Assembly: GCA_964599635.1 (NCBI GenBank)
Contig: CAZRGM010000028.1
Span: 1-64,000, forward strand
Length of the DNA: 64,000 bases
Direction of reading: 5' to 3'
Origin: WJMT01 sp964599635
Lineage (GTDB): Bacteria > Acidobacteriota > Aminicenantia > Aminicenantales > Aminicenantaceae
Program-made: the position numbers and the translations under genes
Shown: one piece after another, positions 27,004 to 35,285 of the stretch
How the letters are laid out: each line of letters opens with the position of its first letter
Numbering within the stretch: position 1 is the stretch's first letter
Notes under the pieces: generated by a model
The model's input: the letters and a program-made list of their open reading frames with translations, nothing else
Database searches by the model: none
What the model was told of the DNA's origin: nothing

Positions 27004-28370
27004 GACTCGCTGATTCTCCGGATAGCTTTTTCTATTGTTTTTTTGATTTCTGTTTGTATTGATTCAAGGTCTTCTTCTGTTTCAGCTTCAAAACGAAGCA
27101 CCAAGGCTCCTTGGGTATTAGAAGCCCGGACCAGTCCCCAACCTTTGGGGAAGAGTGCCCTGACTCCATCAATATCAATGACTTCATGCTGCTTCGAAAG
27201 TTCTTTTTTGACTTCCTGGACTATCTTGAATTTAACTTTATCAGAGGAGTAAATCCTAATTTCAGGGGTCGTAAATGTCTGTGGAAGGTCCGAAAGCATT
27301 TCTGACAGCTTTAGGCTGCTTTTAGATACAATTTCAGCCACCCGTGCTGAGGCGTACACCGCATCATCATATCCAAAAAAGCGGTCGGCAAAGAAGATAT
27401 GGCCACTCATTTCTCCCGCAAGAATTGCCTTTTCTTCCTTTATTTTTTTCTTGATCAAAGAGTGACCGGTCTTCCACATGATAGGGTTTCCCCCTAGCTT
27501 TTTGATTTCATCGTAGAGTAGCTGGGAGGCTTTAACTTCGGAGATAACGGAAGCGCCTGGATTTGAGGGAAGAATATCCCTGATAAGCAAGATCATGAGT
27601 TTATCTCCCCAAATAGTGTTTCCTTTTTCGTCGATAATCCCAATTCGGTCACTGTCTCCATCATAGGAGATTCCCAGATCAGCTTTGGTTTCCTTGACTT
27701 TTTGGATCAAGTCTTTTAGGGCTTCAGGTAAAGTGGGATCCGGATGATGATGGGGGAAGTTTCCATCCATTTCGCAGTAGAGCTCGACGACTTCACATCC
27801 CAGTCGCTTAAAAATAGGGACAGCCACAGGCCCTCCCGTCCCATTCCCGGCATCAATCACGACCTTAATTTTATTTTTCATCTTGATGTTGTCGACAACA
27901 AAATCTTCATATTCTTGGCTTATATCAAGATTATTTATTTGACCTGGCTTTTCTTTGATAAAATCTTTATTTTTGATCAGTTCGTATACTTGAGTGATGC
28001 TTTCCCCATATAAAGTTTCTTTTCCCATCATTATTTTGAAACCGTTAAATTCTGGCGGATTGTGGGAACCTGTGATCATCACTCCTGCGGGGATGTTTTT
28101 TTGGTACACACTAAAGTATAAGAGCGGAGTCGGGATGGTGCCCAGTGAAATCACATCACATCCTGTGGATCTCAGACCCTCAGACAGATAATCAAAAAAT
28201 GAAGGAGAGCTCAGCCGGCAGTCTCTTCCAACCGCAACCTGAGTTTTTTGGTTTCTTCGAAATAAAGTGCCGATCCCTTTTCCTAATAGGGTAACAGTTT
28301 CTGGAGTCAGGTCTTCATCAACGACTCCTCTAATATCGTATTGTCTGAATATTTCAGGTTTGATATCCAT
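27000..28370 (-). CDS. manB: Phosphomannomutase/phosphoglucomutase
   Basis: A 456-residue alpha-D-phosphohexomutase. Start supported by GGAGCCATAAAG. The N-terminal FRQYDIRGVVDEDLTPE, catalytic phosphoserine loop MITGSHNPPEFNGFKI, metal-binding SYDGDSDRIGIID, sugar-recognition GEMSGHIFF and phosphate-binding RASNTQGALVLRFE are all present. It is the AlgC-like type that converts mannose-6-phosphate (and likely glucose-6-phosphate) to the 1-phosphate, feeding ManC. Between this gene and kdsC is an 83-bp gap with short AAAGGCTA-like repeats of no known role. Choice between manB and algC names rests on context. Confidence 0.9.
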   Translation of the reverse strand: MDIKPEIFRQYDIRGVVDEDLTPETVTLLGKGIGTLFRRNQKTQVAVGRDCRLSSPSFFDYLSEGLRSTGCDVISLGTIPTPLLYFSVYQKNIPAGVMITGSHNPPEFNGFKIMMGKETLYGESITQVYELIKNKDFIKEKPGQINNLDISQEYEDFVVDNIKMKNKIKVVIDAGNGTGGPVAVPIFKRLGCEVVELYCEMDGNFPHHHPDPTLPEALKDLIQKVKETKADLGISYDGDSDRIGIIDEKGNTIWGDKLMILLIRDILPSNPGASVISEVKASQLLYDEIKKLGGNPIMWKTGHSLIKKKIKEEKAILAGEMSGHIFFADRFFGYDDAVYASARVAEIVSKSSLKLSEMLSDLPQTFTTPEIRIYSSDKVKFKIVQEVKKELSKQHEVIDIDGVRALFPKGWGLVRASNTQGALVLRFEAETEEDLESIQTEIKKTIEKAIRRISES

Positions 28371-28453
28371 CTTTATGGCTCCTCTTTTAAATGAAATTTA
28401 AAGTTAAAGGCCTAAAGGCTAAAGGTTATTTCCTTTAAATATTTAAGCTTAAT

Positions 28454-29002
28454 CTATATGTTTTTTATTGTTTCTTTTCCTAAATCTTTGATTTTATTTT
28501 CGATCATGGGCCATTTGTTTTGAGCACCGATGATGTATTCAATGAATTCTCTCACAGCTCCGCATCCCCCTTTATGAGTGCATATATAGTCTGAATTTTT
28601 TTTTATTAAAGGATGAGCATCGGCAACAGCACCAGAGAGCCCGACCGCTTTTATGACTTCTAGATCTCCCAGATCATCCCCGATATAGGCTATTTCTTCA
28701 GATTCAAGTTGATATTTGTCTTTGATTTGGAGAAAAACTTTTATTTTATTGATGATCCCTTGATGGAGTTCTGTTATTTGGAGTTTTTTGGCCCTGAAAT
28801 CCAAAGCTTTTGAGTTTTTCCCGGTAATAATCCCCGTTTTAAATTCAGCTAAATGGGCAAGAAGGATGCCCAGGCCATCCCTGACATTGTATGATTTGAT
28901 TTCTTCACCGTTTTGGAGAAGGTAAAGAGAGCCATTGGTCAATGTCCCATCCACATCCATAAGGATCATTTGAATTCGTTTTGCTTTTTCTTTTGTTTTC
29001 AT
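28454..29002 (-). CDS. kdsC: 3-deoxy-manno-octulosonate-8-phosphatase
   Basis: A 182-residue HAD-superfamily phosphatase, the usual KdsC length. The start at 29002 (MKTKEKAKRI) overlaps the kdsD stop as TGATG, with GGAGATG upstream inside kdsD; an in-frame ATG seven codons earlier is less likely. Motif I is MDVDGTLTNGSLY, motif II the TGKNSK stretch and motif III the YIGDDLGDLEVI stretch, with a short C1-type cap as in the tetrameric KdsC family. It removes phosphate from Kdo-8-phosphate to give Kdo for lipid A inner core. Directly follows the other Kdo genes. Confidence 0.92.
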   Translation of the reverse strand: MKTKEKAKRIQMILMDVDGTLTNGSLYLLQNGEEIKSYNVRDGLGILLAHLAEFKTGIITGKNSKALDFRAKKLQITELHQGIINKIKVFLQIKDKYQLESEEIAYIGDDLGDLEVIKAVGLSGAVADAHPLIKKNSDYICTHKGGCGAVREFIEYIIGAQNKWPMIENKIKDLGKETIKNI

Positions 29003-29973
29003 CAAAACATCTCCGTGCGCCACAAGTCATGAAGGTGAATGATTCCTTCAATTTTGTCCTCTTTATTTTTTATGATGAGAGAGGTTATTTTATTAGATTC
29101 CATTATATTGAGTGCCTCTGTCGCTAAGGCTTCTTTATCCACAGCCAGAGGTTTGGATGTCATGCATTCTCTAGCTTTCTTGTTAAAAATATCTTTTCCC
29201 AATCCTTCCATTTTTCTCCTTAGATCTCCATCTGTGATAATGCCTTTGAGTCTTCCCTTTATATCCGTCACACAGGTAACCCCTAGATGTTTCACAGTCA
29301 TTTCTTTAAGAACCTCGGTCATTGGGGTATCCACTTGAACGCACGGGATTTCCTGGTCCTTGTGCATAAGATTTTTGACTCTCAAAAATTTTTTTCCTAG
29401 TTCTCCCCGAGGATGATAAGATGCGAAATCATGCCTGTTGAATTTTTTAAACTTCATGAGAGTAATAGCCAGTGCGTCTCCCATCGCCATTGCAGCTGTT
29501 GAACTTGAGGTGGGAACCAAATTATCTGGCTCAGCCTCTTTTTCAATTTTAGCCTCAAGCAGGATGTCACTGTATTTTGCCAATTTGGAATTTTTGTTTC
29601 CTGTGATGCCGATGAGCTTAATATTGATTCGTTTCACAAAATCAAGAATGGGGATAATTTCTTTTGTATTTCCGCTGTAAGAAATAGCGATGATGATGTC
29701 ATTTCTGACAACCATGCCCAAATCACCATGCCCTGCTTCGACAGGATGTATGAACATAGAAGGAGTTCCGCAGCTTGAAAGCGTGGCCGCAATTTTTCGT
29801 CCTACCAGACCTGACTTTCCAATTCCCGTAACAATAACTCTTCCCTTTATAGCAGAGAGAAGTTTTACAGCTTTAACAAAATTTTCGTCAAGAGCCGAAA
29901 TGAGTTTTTTTAAAGCAAGAGATTCGCTCTGGATGACATTTCTGCCTGTTTCTAGTATCTCATTTTTATTCAT
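29002..29973 (-). CDS. kdsD: Arabinose-5-phosphate isomerase
   Basis: A 323-residue protein with an N-terminal SIS sugar-isomerase domain (VIVTGIGKSGLVGRKIAATL, AGHGDLGMVVRNDI, SYSGNTKE) and two C-terminal CBS domains (from about residue 205: VKNLMHKDQEIPCVQVD and ARECMTSKPLAVD). It interconverts ribulose-5-phosphate and arabinose-5-phosphate, the first step to Kdo. The ribosome site is a weak GAGG. Placed between kdsA and kdsC with near-zero spacing, so the pathway enzymes are co-expressed. Confidence 0.95.
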   Translation of the reverse strand: MNKNEILETGRNVIQSESLALKKLISALDENFVKAVKLLSAIKGRVIVTGIGKSGLVGRKIAATLSSCGTPSMFIHPVEAGHGDLGMVVRNDIIIAISYSGNTKEIIPILDFVKRINIKLIGITGNKNSKLAKYSDILLEAKIEKEAEPDNLVPTSSSTAAMAMGDALAITLMKFKKFNRHDFASYHPRGELGKKFLRVKNLMHKDQEIPCVQVDTPMTEVLKEMTVKHLGVTCVTDIKGRLKGIITDGDLRRKMEGLGKDIFNKKARECMTSKPLAVDKEALATEALNIMESNKITSLIIKNKEDKIEGIIHLHDLWRTEMF

Positions 29974-29992
29974 GGGCGCCTCTATTCATTGA

Positions 29993-30838
29993 TTATATCT
30001 TATCTCTTGGAATTAAAGTCTGTTTAATTTTAAGAAGAGACCCGCATAATCTTCCTAACTCTTTTAAATTCAGCAAGTTAGAAGGATCGGAGCGAGCCAT
30101 AACTGGATTGTCATGAACTTCAATAAAAACTCCATCAGCCCCCACGCTGACTCCTGCTTTCGCTATGAAAGGAATAAAATCAGCTTCTCCACCTGAAGAA
30201 GTTCCTTTCTCTCCTGGTTTTTGTACAGCATGAGAGGCATCAATCACTACGGGGAATCCCAGCCTTTTCATTATGGGGATCGACCGGACATCAAAAACGA
30301 GATCGTTATAACCGAAACTAGTGCCTCGTTCCGTGAGTATGATGTTGTCGTTTCCCTGTTTTAGAATCTTTTCAGTAATATTTTTCATCTCAGGTGGGGA
30401 CAAGAACTGTCCTTTTTTTATATTCAAGGGTTTGCCGGTTTTGGCTGCTTCGATAATCAGATCGGTTTGTCTGCACAAAAAAGCAGGAATTTGAATAATA
30501 TCTAATATTTCCGCTGCTTTTTCGGCCTGCCATGTTTCATGAATATCTGATAGAACGGGGATGTTGAGATTTTTCTTTATTTCATTAAGAATTTTTAAAC
30601 CTTTTTTGAGACCAGGCCCTCGGTAGGAGTCAATAGACGAACGATTGGCTTTATCAAAGGAGGATTTGTATATGAAAGGAAGTTTCAGTTTATGACAGAT
30701 TTTTTTGATTTCTTCAGCCATAAAAAAGGCATGATCTTCATTTTCTATAACGCAGGGTCCCGCAATAAGAAAAAGAGAATTAAAGCCTCCTATCCGTAGG
30801 TTTTTATTGATTTCAATTTCTTTTGGATCGATAGACAT
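29993..30838 (-). CDS. kdsA: 3-deoxy-8-phosphooctulonate synthase
   Basis: A 281-residue class I DAHP-type barrel. Motifs include LIAGPCVIENEDHAF near the N-terminus, SSFDKANRSSIDSYRGPGL, SDIHETWQA, CRQTDLI, NIKKGQFLSP and VIDASHAVQKPG. It condenses phosphoenolpyruvate with arabinose-5-phosphate to Kdo-8-phosphate. The residues CRQTD and DASHAVQ are usual; the Asn in NIKKGQFLSP suggests the non-metal or mixed type cannot be settled without alignment. The start lies 26 bp inside the pyrG end, so translation is coupled to pyrG. Confidence 0.95.
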   Translation of the reverse strand: MSIDPKEIEINKNLRIGGFNSLFLIAGPCVIENEDHAFFMAEEIKKICHKLKLPFIYKSSFDKANRSSIDSYRGPGLKKGLKILNEIKKNLNIPVLSDIHETWQAEKAAEILDIIQIPAFLCRQTDLIIEAAKTGKPLNIKKGQFLSPPEMKNITEKILKQGNDNIILTERGTSFGYNDLVFDVRSIPIMKRLGFPVVIDASHAVQKPGEKGTSSGGEADFIPFIAKAGVSVGADGVFIEVHDNPVMARSDPSNLLNLKELGRLCGSLLKIKQTLIPRDKI

Positions 30839-32417
30839 AACATGCTCCGACGAAAGATTTGAAAATTGGGTGAGGCTCTAGAGGTTTGGATTTAAATTCA
30901 GGGTGAAACTGACATCCAAGAAACCAGGGGTGGTTTCTATTCTCTATGACCTCAACAAGATTATGTTTTGGATTTTTGCCTGATATAAAAAGGCCTTTAT
31001 CCGAGAGTATCTTTTCATATTTTGGATTAAATTCGTATCTGTGGCGGTGTCGTTCATAAACGTTCATTTTTTTATAGGCTTTTTCAGCAAGAGAGCCTTT
31101 TTTGAGACGGCAGAGAAATTTTCCCAATCTCATTGTTCCGCCTAAATCAGCGATCCCTTTCAGTTCTCTCCATTTGAAAAATATTTTGTAAGGAGTCTTT
31201 GGGTCGAACTCTGTGCTGTTTGCTTTTTTCAGTCCGGCGACGTTTCGGGCAAATTCAATGGTGGCACACTGCATCCCCAGGCATATCCCAAAGTAAGGTA
31301 TTTTATTGATCCTTGCGTAGGAGGCGGTTTTGATTTTACCTTCGATGCCCCTTACTCCGAATCCTCCAGGGACAAGGATGCCGTCCATATTTTTTAATAA
31401 ATTTTCTGGATTGTTCATTTCAATGTCTTCGGCTTCAATCCAGAATATATTGATTTTGAGCTGATGGGCTGTGCCGGCATGGTCCAGGGCTTGAATGAGA
31501 CTTATGTACGAATCAGGGAGACCGGCATATTTTCCCACCAAAGCTATATTGACTTCATCTTTGGGTGACTTCATTCGTACAACCATTTCTTTCCAATCAT
31601 CAAGTTTCCGTTTGTTCACAGGCATATTGAATTTGTTCAGAATGATTTCATCTAATTTTTCTTTAGCAAAAAACAGAGGTATTTCATAGATAATATCAAC
31701 ATCTTTGGCTGTGATCACAGCTTCATAGGGGACATTGGTAAAGAGCGATATCTTCTTTTTGATATTTTTGCCGAGAATCCGGTCTGATCTGCAGAGAAGG
31801 ATATCAGGCTGGATCCCAATGGCTCTCAGCTCACGGACACTGTGTTGGGTGGGCTTTGTCTTAAGTTCTTTAGAAGTTTTTAAATAGGGAACAAGAGTTA
31901 GATGAATAAAAAGGGTTTTTTCTATCCCATATTCGAGTCTCATCTGACGGGTGGCCTCCAAAAAAGGTTGGCTTTCAATGTCTCCGACTGTTCCGCCTAT
32001 TTCAATGATGATAATGTCATTTTTTTCTGCGGCAGCGCGAAAAGCATGTTTAATTTCATCTGTCATATGGGGAATGACCTGTACGGTCTTTCCGAGGTAT
32101 TCACCCTGGCGTTCCTTTTTGAGTATAGACTCATATATCCGACCGGCGGTCCAGTTGTGGGCTTGAGTTGTATTTGTGGAGGTGAAGCGTTCATAATGAC
32201 CGAGGTCAAGATCGGTTTCCGCCCCATCATCTGTGACAAAAACCTCTCCATGCTGAAAAGGATTCATGGTTCCTGGGTCTACATTTAAATAAGGGTCGAA
32301 CTTTTTAATGGTTATGCTGTATCCATGACTCTCTAAAAGTTTACCGATCGAAGCTGCCGCAATTCCTTTACCGAGAGCTGAAAGTACGCCTCCTGTAATA
32401 AAGATAAATTTACTCAT
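30813..32417 (-). CDS. pyrG: CTP synthase
   Basis: A 534-residue enzyme, the standard length. The ATG at 32417 (MSKFIFITGGVLSALGKGIA) is chosen because it matches the family N-terminus and overlaps the kdsB stop by 8 bp. An N-terminal amidoligase/synthetase domain holds the P-loop (SALGKG) and DPYLNVDPGTMNP. A C-terminal class I glutamine amidotransferase domain has the nucleophile in FGICLGMQCATIEF and the His-Glu pair in GCQFHPEF. It makes CTP from UTP and glutamine. CTP is used by KdsB for CMP-Kdo, explaining its place between kdsB and kdsA, and is also the cofactor for ParB. Confidence 0.97.
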   Translation of the reverse strand: MSKFIFITGGVLSALGKGIAAASIGKLLESHGYSITIKKFDPYLNVDPGTMNPFQHGEVFVTDDGAETDLDLGHYERFTSTNTTQAHNWTAGRIYESILKKERQGEYLGKTVQVIPHMTDEIKHAFRAAAEKNDIIIIEIGGTVGDIESQPFLEATRQMRLEYGIEKTLFIHLTLVPYLKTSKELKTKPTQHSVRELRAIGIQPDILLCRSDRILGKNIKKKISLFTNVPYEAVITAKDVDIIYEIPLFFAKEKLDEIILNKFNMPVNKRKLDDWKEMVVRMKSPKDEVNIALVGKYAGLPDSYISLIQALDHAGTAHQLKINIFWIEAEDIEMNNPENLLKNMDGILVPGGFGVRGIEGKIKTASYARINKIPYFGICLGMQCATIEFARNVAGLKKANSTEFDPKTPYKIFFKWRELKGIADLGGTMRLGKFLCRLKKGSLAEKAYKKMNVYERHRHRYEFNPKYEKILSDKGLFISGKNPKHNLVEVIENRNHPWFLGCQFHPEFKSKPLEPHPIFKSFVGACYVYRSKRN

Positions 32418-33138
32418 TATATTTTGTTTTTTTAAAGAAATCCTCAATTTTAGTTATATCTTCGGGGATATTAACACTCATGCTTGGATATGAGGTTTCT
32501 ACTGTTTTGATTTTATATCCGTTTTCTAGAACTCGGAGCTGTTCCAATTTTTCTGATTTTTCAAGAGATGAAAAGGGCAGGGTTTTGTATTTTATTAAAA
32601 AATTTTTTTGGAATCCATAGACTCCGATGTGCTGCCAGAAAAAGTCGGGAGGAGAGGAAGGGATTGGAGATCGAGAAAAATAAAGAGCGTTTTCTCTGCT
32701 ATCTATGACCATTTTGACAATATTTTCGTCATGAAGACATTTTAAATCCTTATTTTTTTTGCGGAGGGTTGCCATAGGAACATTTTTTTTCTGCAGAATC
32801 TTGACAAGACTCTCAATCATTACCGGGTTTATGAGGGGTTCATCTCCTTGAATGCTGATGATGATTGGAAAATTGAGCTCTTTAGCCACTTCTAAAGCCC
32901 TTTCAGTCCCTGTTTTATGATCAGGGGATGTCATCCGGACTTCAGCTCCAAATGAGGTTCCTTTTTCGTATATTCTTTCATCGTCTGTTGCGATAATGAG
33001 CCGTTTCAGACATTGAGCCTTGAGGGCTCTTTTATAAATATGTTCTATCATAGGTCTTCCCTGTATCAACGCGAGAGCTTTCCCTGGAAATCTGTTTGAA
33101 TCGTATCGAGCTGGTATGATCCCTAAAGCGGGTTTCAA
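32410..33138 (-). CDS. kdsB: 3-deoxy-manno-octulosonate cytidylyltransferase
   Basis: A 242-residue nucleotidyltransferase with GIIPARYDSNRFPGKALALI at the N-terminus, then RLIIATDDERIYEKG, DHKTGTERALEVAKEL and IISIQGDEPLI. It joins CTP and Kdo to CMP-Kdo, the activated donor for lipid A. It begins with TTG, 10 nt behind a GGAGG that overlaps the end of the bactofilin gene. No waaA transferase is in the window. Confidence 0.95.
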   Translation of the reverse strand: MKPALGIIPARYDSNRFPGKALALIQGRPMIEHIYKRALKAQCLKRLIIATDDERIYEKGTSFGAEVRMTSPDHKTGTERALEVAKELNFPIIISIQGDEPLINPVMIESLVKILQKKNVPMATLRKKNKDLKCLHDENIVKMVIDSRENALYFSRSPIPSSPPDFFWQHIGVYGFQKNFLIKYKTLPFSSLEKSEKLEQLRVLENGYKIKTVETSYPSMSVNIPEDITKIEDFFKKTKYNE

Positions 33139-33143
33139 GCTCT

Positions 33144-33572
33144 TTATCCCTCCTTTTTCTCTGTTTGAGTATCCTTGATGTTGTTTTTTTGTAGGGGTGG
33201 TTTTAAGGGAGGGGTTTGTGGTATTTTATCTGTAGTCTGACAGTTCGCTTCAAGAAAAGCTCCTTCTTCCACAATGAGCTTTGGAGTTACGATCGACCCG
33301 ATTACTTTTCCACTTGAATGGATTTCAACTTTTTCCTTGGCTTGAATAGTTCCTTTAACCTCTCCACTGATGGAGGCCGAACCGATCATAACATCCGCTT
33401 CTACTTTTCCGTTGTTTCCTACGATTAAGCTTGATTCAGAGTTAATCTTGCCTTTGAATCTCCCATCAATTCTGAAAGAACCTCTGTATTCTAAATCTCC
33501 GTTAAACTTTGTGTTTTTATCAAAAAAGCCTGTTATTTTTGTTTCCTCTAATGTTTGTTTTTTTTCTTTCAT
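33144..33572 (-). CDS. Bactofilin family cytoskeletal protein
   Basis: A 142-residue protein with the short beta-helix DUF583/bactofilin domain from about residue 15 to 115. Tell-tale phrases are FNGDLEYRGSFRIDGRFKGK, SSLIVGNNGKVEADVMIG, ISGEVKGTI and KVEIHSSGKVIGSI. Such proteins polymerise without nucleotide into filaments that anchor other proteins at the membrane or poles. N- and C-termini are charged and disordered. Its ATG overlaps the parB stop as TAATG, and it ends 5 bp before kdsB. In Myxococcus xanthus bactofilins sit next to parAB and scaffold the segregation machinery, so a similar role is inferred. Confidence 0.92.
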   Translation of the reverse strand: MKEKKQTLEETKITGFFDKNTKFNGDLEYRGSFRIDGRFKGKINSESSLIVGNNGKVEADVMIGSASISGEVKGTIQAKEKVEIHSSGKVIGSIVTPKLIVEEGAFLEANCQTTDKIPQTPPLKPPLQKNNIKDTQTEKKEG

Positions 33573-34417
33573 TAATGGGCTCCTTTTATGATTTCATATA
33601 TTCTATTGAGTTCATCCAGAGAATAATAGCTAATTTTTAATGTCCCTTTGTTTGGAGTGCCGGTAATGCTGACTTTTGTTCCTAATATTTTAACTAACTC
33701 TTCTTTAAATGCCATTAAGTCTGGATCCATGGGTTTAAGACTTTTTTTTCTTTCAGTTTTTTTTAGATTCCCTACAAGAGCCTCGATTCTTCGGACTGTT
33801 AATTTCTCACTTGATATTTTTTGAGCAAGTCTGACCTGAAGTTCTGGGTCATCGATAGGAATGATGGCTCTGGCATGCCCCATATTGAGATCCCCATTGG
33901 ATAACATTTTTTTAATGATGGGTGGAAGCTTGAGGAGACGAAGATAGTTAGCTACAGAGGACCGGTCTTTCCCGACCTTTTCAGAAATTTGGTCCTGGGT
34001 ATATCCGAGTTCTTCAGCTAATCTGTGGTAAGCTTCAGCGATTTCAATGGGATTCAGATCTTCCCTCTGGAGATTTTCAACTAGAGAGGCCTCAATCTGC
34101 TGCTCAGGTTTCATAAAACGGATAAGGACAGGGATTTTTTCGAGTCCAGCTTTTTGGGCTGCACGCCATCTTCGCTCCCCTACAATGATTTTAAAATGAT
34201 TTTCTTCTGGAACAGCGATGACGGGTTGAAGCAGCCCTGTGTTTTTAATAGAATTAGCCAGTTCTTCTATGGATTCTGGGTCAAAGTTTTTTCTAGGTTG
34301 GTCAAAATTTGGTTTTAATTTTTCAATATCCAGCTCCACAAATTTTTCCTCTTTTAAAATGCCGTAGTCATCAGGTAAAAAAGCTTTCAATCCTTTTCCT
34401 AACGCTTTCTTTTTCAT
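33572..34417 (-). CDS. parB: Chromosome-partitioning protein ParB
   Basis: A 281-residue Spo0J/ParB protein. The N-terminal KALGKGLKAFLPD is typical for ParB. The ParB/Srx domain has the CTP-binding GERRWRAAQKAG (box II) after PRKNFDPESIEELANSI. The central HTH reads SEKVGKDRSSVANYLRLLKL (about residues 140-165), and a C-terminal dimerisation segment ends the protein. It loads on parS, slides as a CTP-bound clamp and partners with ParA. Overlaps parA by 4 bp upstream and the bactofilin start downstream. A matching parS is seen upstream of parA. Confidence 0.95.
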   Translation of the reverse strand: MKKKALGKGLKAFLPDDYGILKEEKFVELDIEKLKPNFDQPRKNFDPESIEELANSIKNTGLLQPVIAVPEENHFKIIVGERRWRAAQKAGLEKIPVLIRFMKPEQQIEASLVENLQREDLNPIEIAEAYHRLAEELGYTQDQISEKVGKDRSSVANYLRLLKLPPIIKKMLSNGDLNMGHARAIIPIDDPELQVRLAQKISSEKLTVRRIEALVGNLKKTERKKSLKPMDPDLMAFKEELVKILGTKVSITGTPNKGTLKISYYSLDELNRIYEIIKGAH

Positions 34418-35169
34418 TTTCTTATGAACTCCTGAGCTAAATTTAAATAGGATTGAGCCCCTTTTGATTTAATGTCATAAAGAAGAACAGGCTTTCCAAA
34501 ACTAGGGGCTTCCGCAAGTTTAACTGTTCTCGGAATAATCACTTCGTACACGATTTCTTTAAGAGACTTTCTTATTTCATTCGCGACTTGTTTGGAGAGG
34601 TTGGTCCTTTCGTCAAACATAGTTAAGATGATTCCTTCTATTTTCAATGAAGGATTAAGATAAGAGCGGACATCATCCAAAGTCTGTAAAAGTTCTGGTA
34701 TTCCCTCCATACAGAAAAACTCTGTCTGTACAGGTATTAATATAGAGTCAGCCGCAGTCAATGCATTGATAGTCAGAAATCCCAGAGAAGGAGGACAGTC
34801 TATGAATATAAAGTTAAACCGATGCCTTATTTTCTGAAGTTCTTTCAAGAGTCTTGTTTCTCTATTATTTTGGGAGTGAATTTCTGCTTCAAATCCTGAT
34901 AATTCAGGAGAGCTCGGGCAGATATATAGATTATCTAATTCATAAGGAATGATTTGTCCCATGAGTTCTTGTCCGTCCATTAAAGCAGAATAGATGCCTT
35001 TGTTCTCCTTTTTCTCAATTCCCATTCCTGCTGTTGCCATGCCCTGAGGATCAAAATCTACAATAAGAACGCGTTTGTTTTTTAATGCCAGGGAAGCACC
35101 TAAATTGATAGCAGTCGTGGTTTTTCCTACTCCTCCCTTTTGGTTGGCTATAGCGATTATCTTACCCAT
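34414..35169 (-). CDS. parA: Chromosome-partitioning ATPase ParA/Soj
   Basis: A 251-residue deviant Walker ATPase. The P-loop region is NQKGGVGKTTTAINLGASLA, followed by VDFDPQGMATAGMG and FIDCPPSLGFLTINAL. The short length without an N-terminal HTH places it with chromosomal Soj-type ParA. It forms gradients on DNA that move ParB-parS complexes. It is the first gene after mnmG in the run, only 116 bp from the mnmG stop, and a parS lies 9 bp before its ATG. The Shine-Dalgarno is weak (AAGAAAAA). Confidence 0.95.
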   Translation of the reverse strand: MGKIIAIANQKGGVGKTTTAINLGASLALKNKRVLIVDFDPQGMATAGMGIEKKENKGIYSALMDGQELMGQIIPYELDNLYICPSSPELSGFEAEIHSQNNRETRLLKELQKIRHRFNFIFIDCPPSLGFLTINALTAADSILIPVQTEFFCMEGIPELLQTLDDVRSYLNPSLKIEGIILTMFDERTNLSKQVANEIRKSLKEIVYEVIIPRTVKLAEAPSFGKPVLLYDIKSKGAQSYLNLAQEFIRK

Positions 35170-35178
35170 TTTTTCTTA

Positions 35179-35194
35179 TGTTCCACGTGAAACA
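35179..35194. promoter_or_regulatory. parS: parS centromere site
   Basis: TGTTCCACGTGAAACA matches the near-universal bacterial parS consensus TGTTNCACGTGAAACA at every defined position. It is imperfectly palindromic and lies between mnmG and parA. It should be the loading site for the adjacent ParB and marks the region as close to the replication origin. It may also let ParB influence parAB transcription. No second copy was noticed in the window. Confidence 0.9.
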
Positions 35195-35285
35195 TCATTG
35201 ATCCAGGTCCTTCATGAAAATATTTATGAATAATCTAGCTATATAATTTATCATAATTGAGATTAAATTACACTCACTTATATTT

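Noticed and set aside
28371..28453. Short AAAGGCTA-like tandem repeat between manB and kdsC
   Set aside because: Copies are degenerate and under 10 bp; it is too weak for a repeat call.
32063..32251. Antisense and shifted open frames inside pyrG, kdsD, mnmG and others
   Set aside because: They overlap strongly conserved genes and have neither ribosome sites nor recognisable domains.
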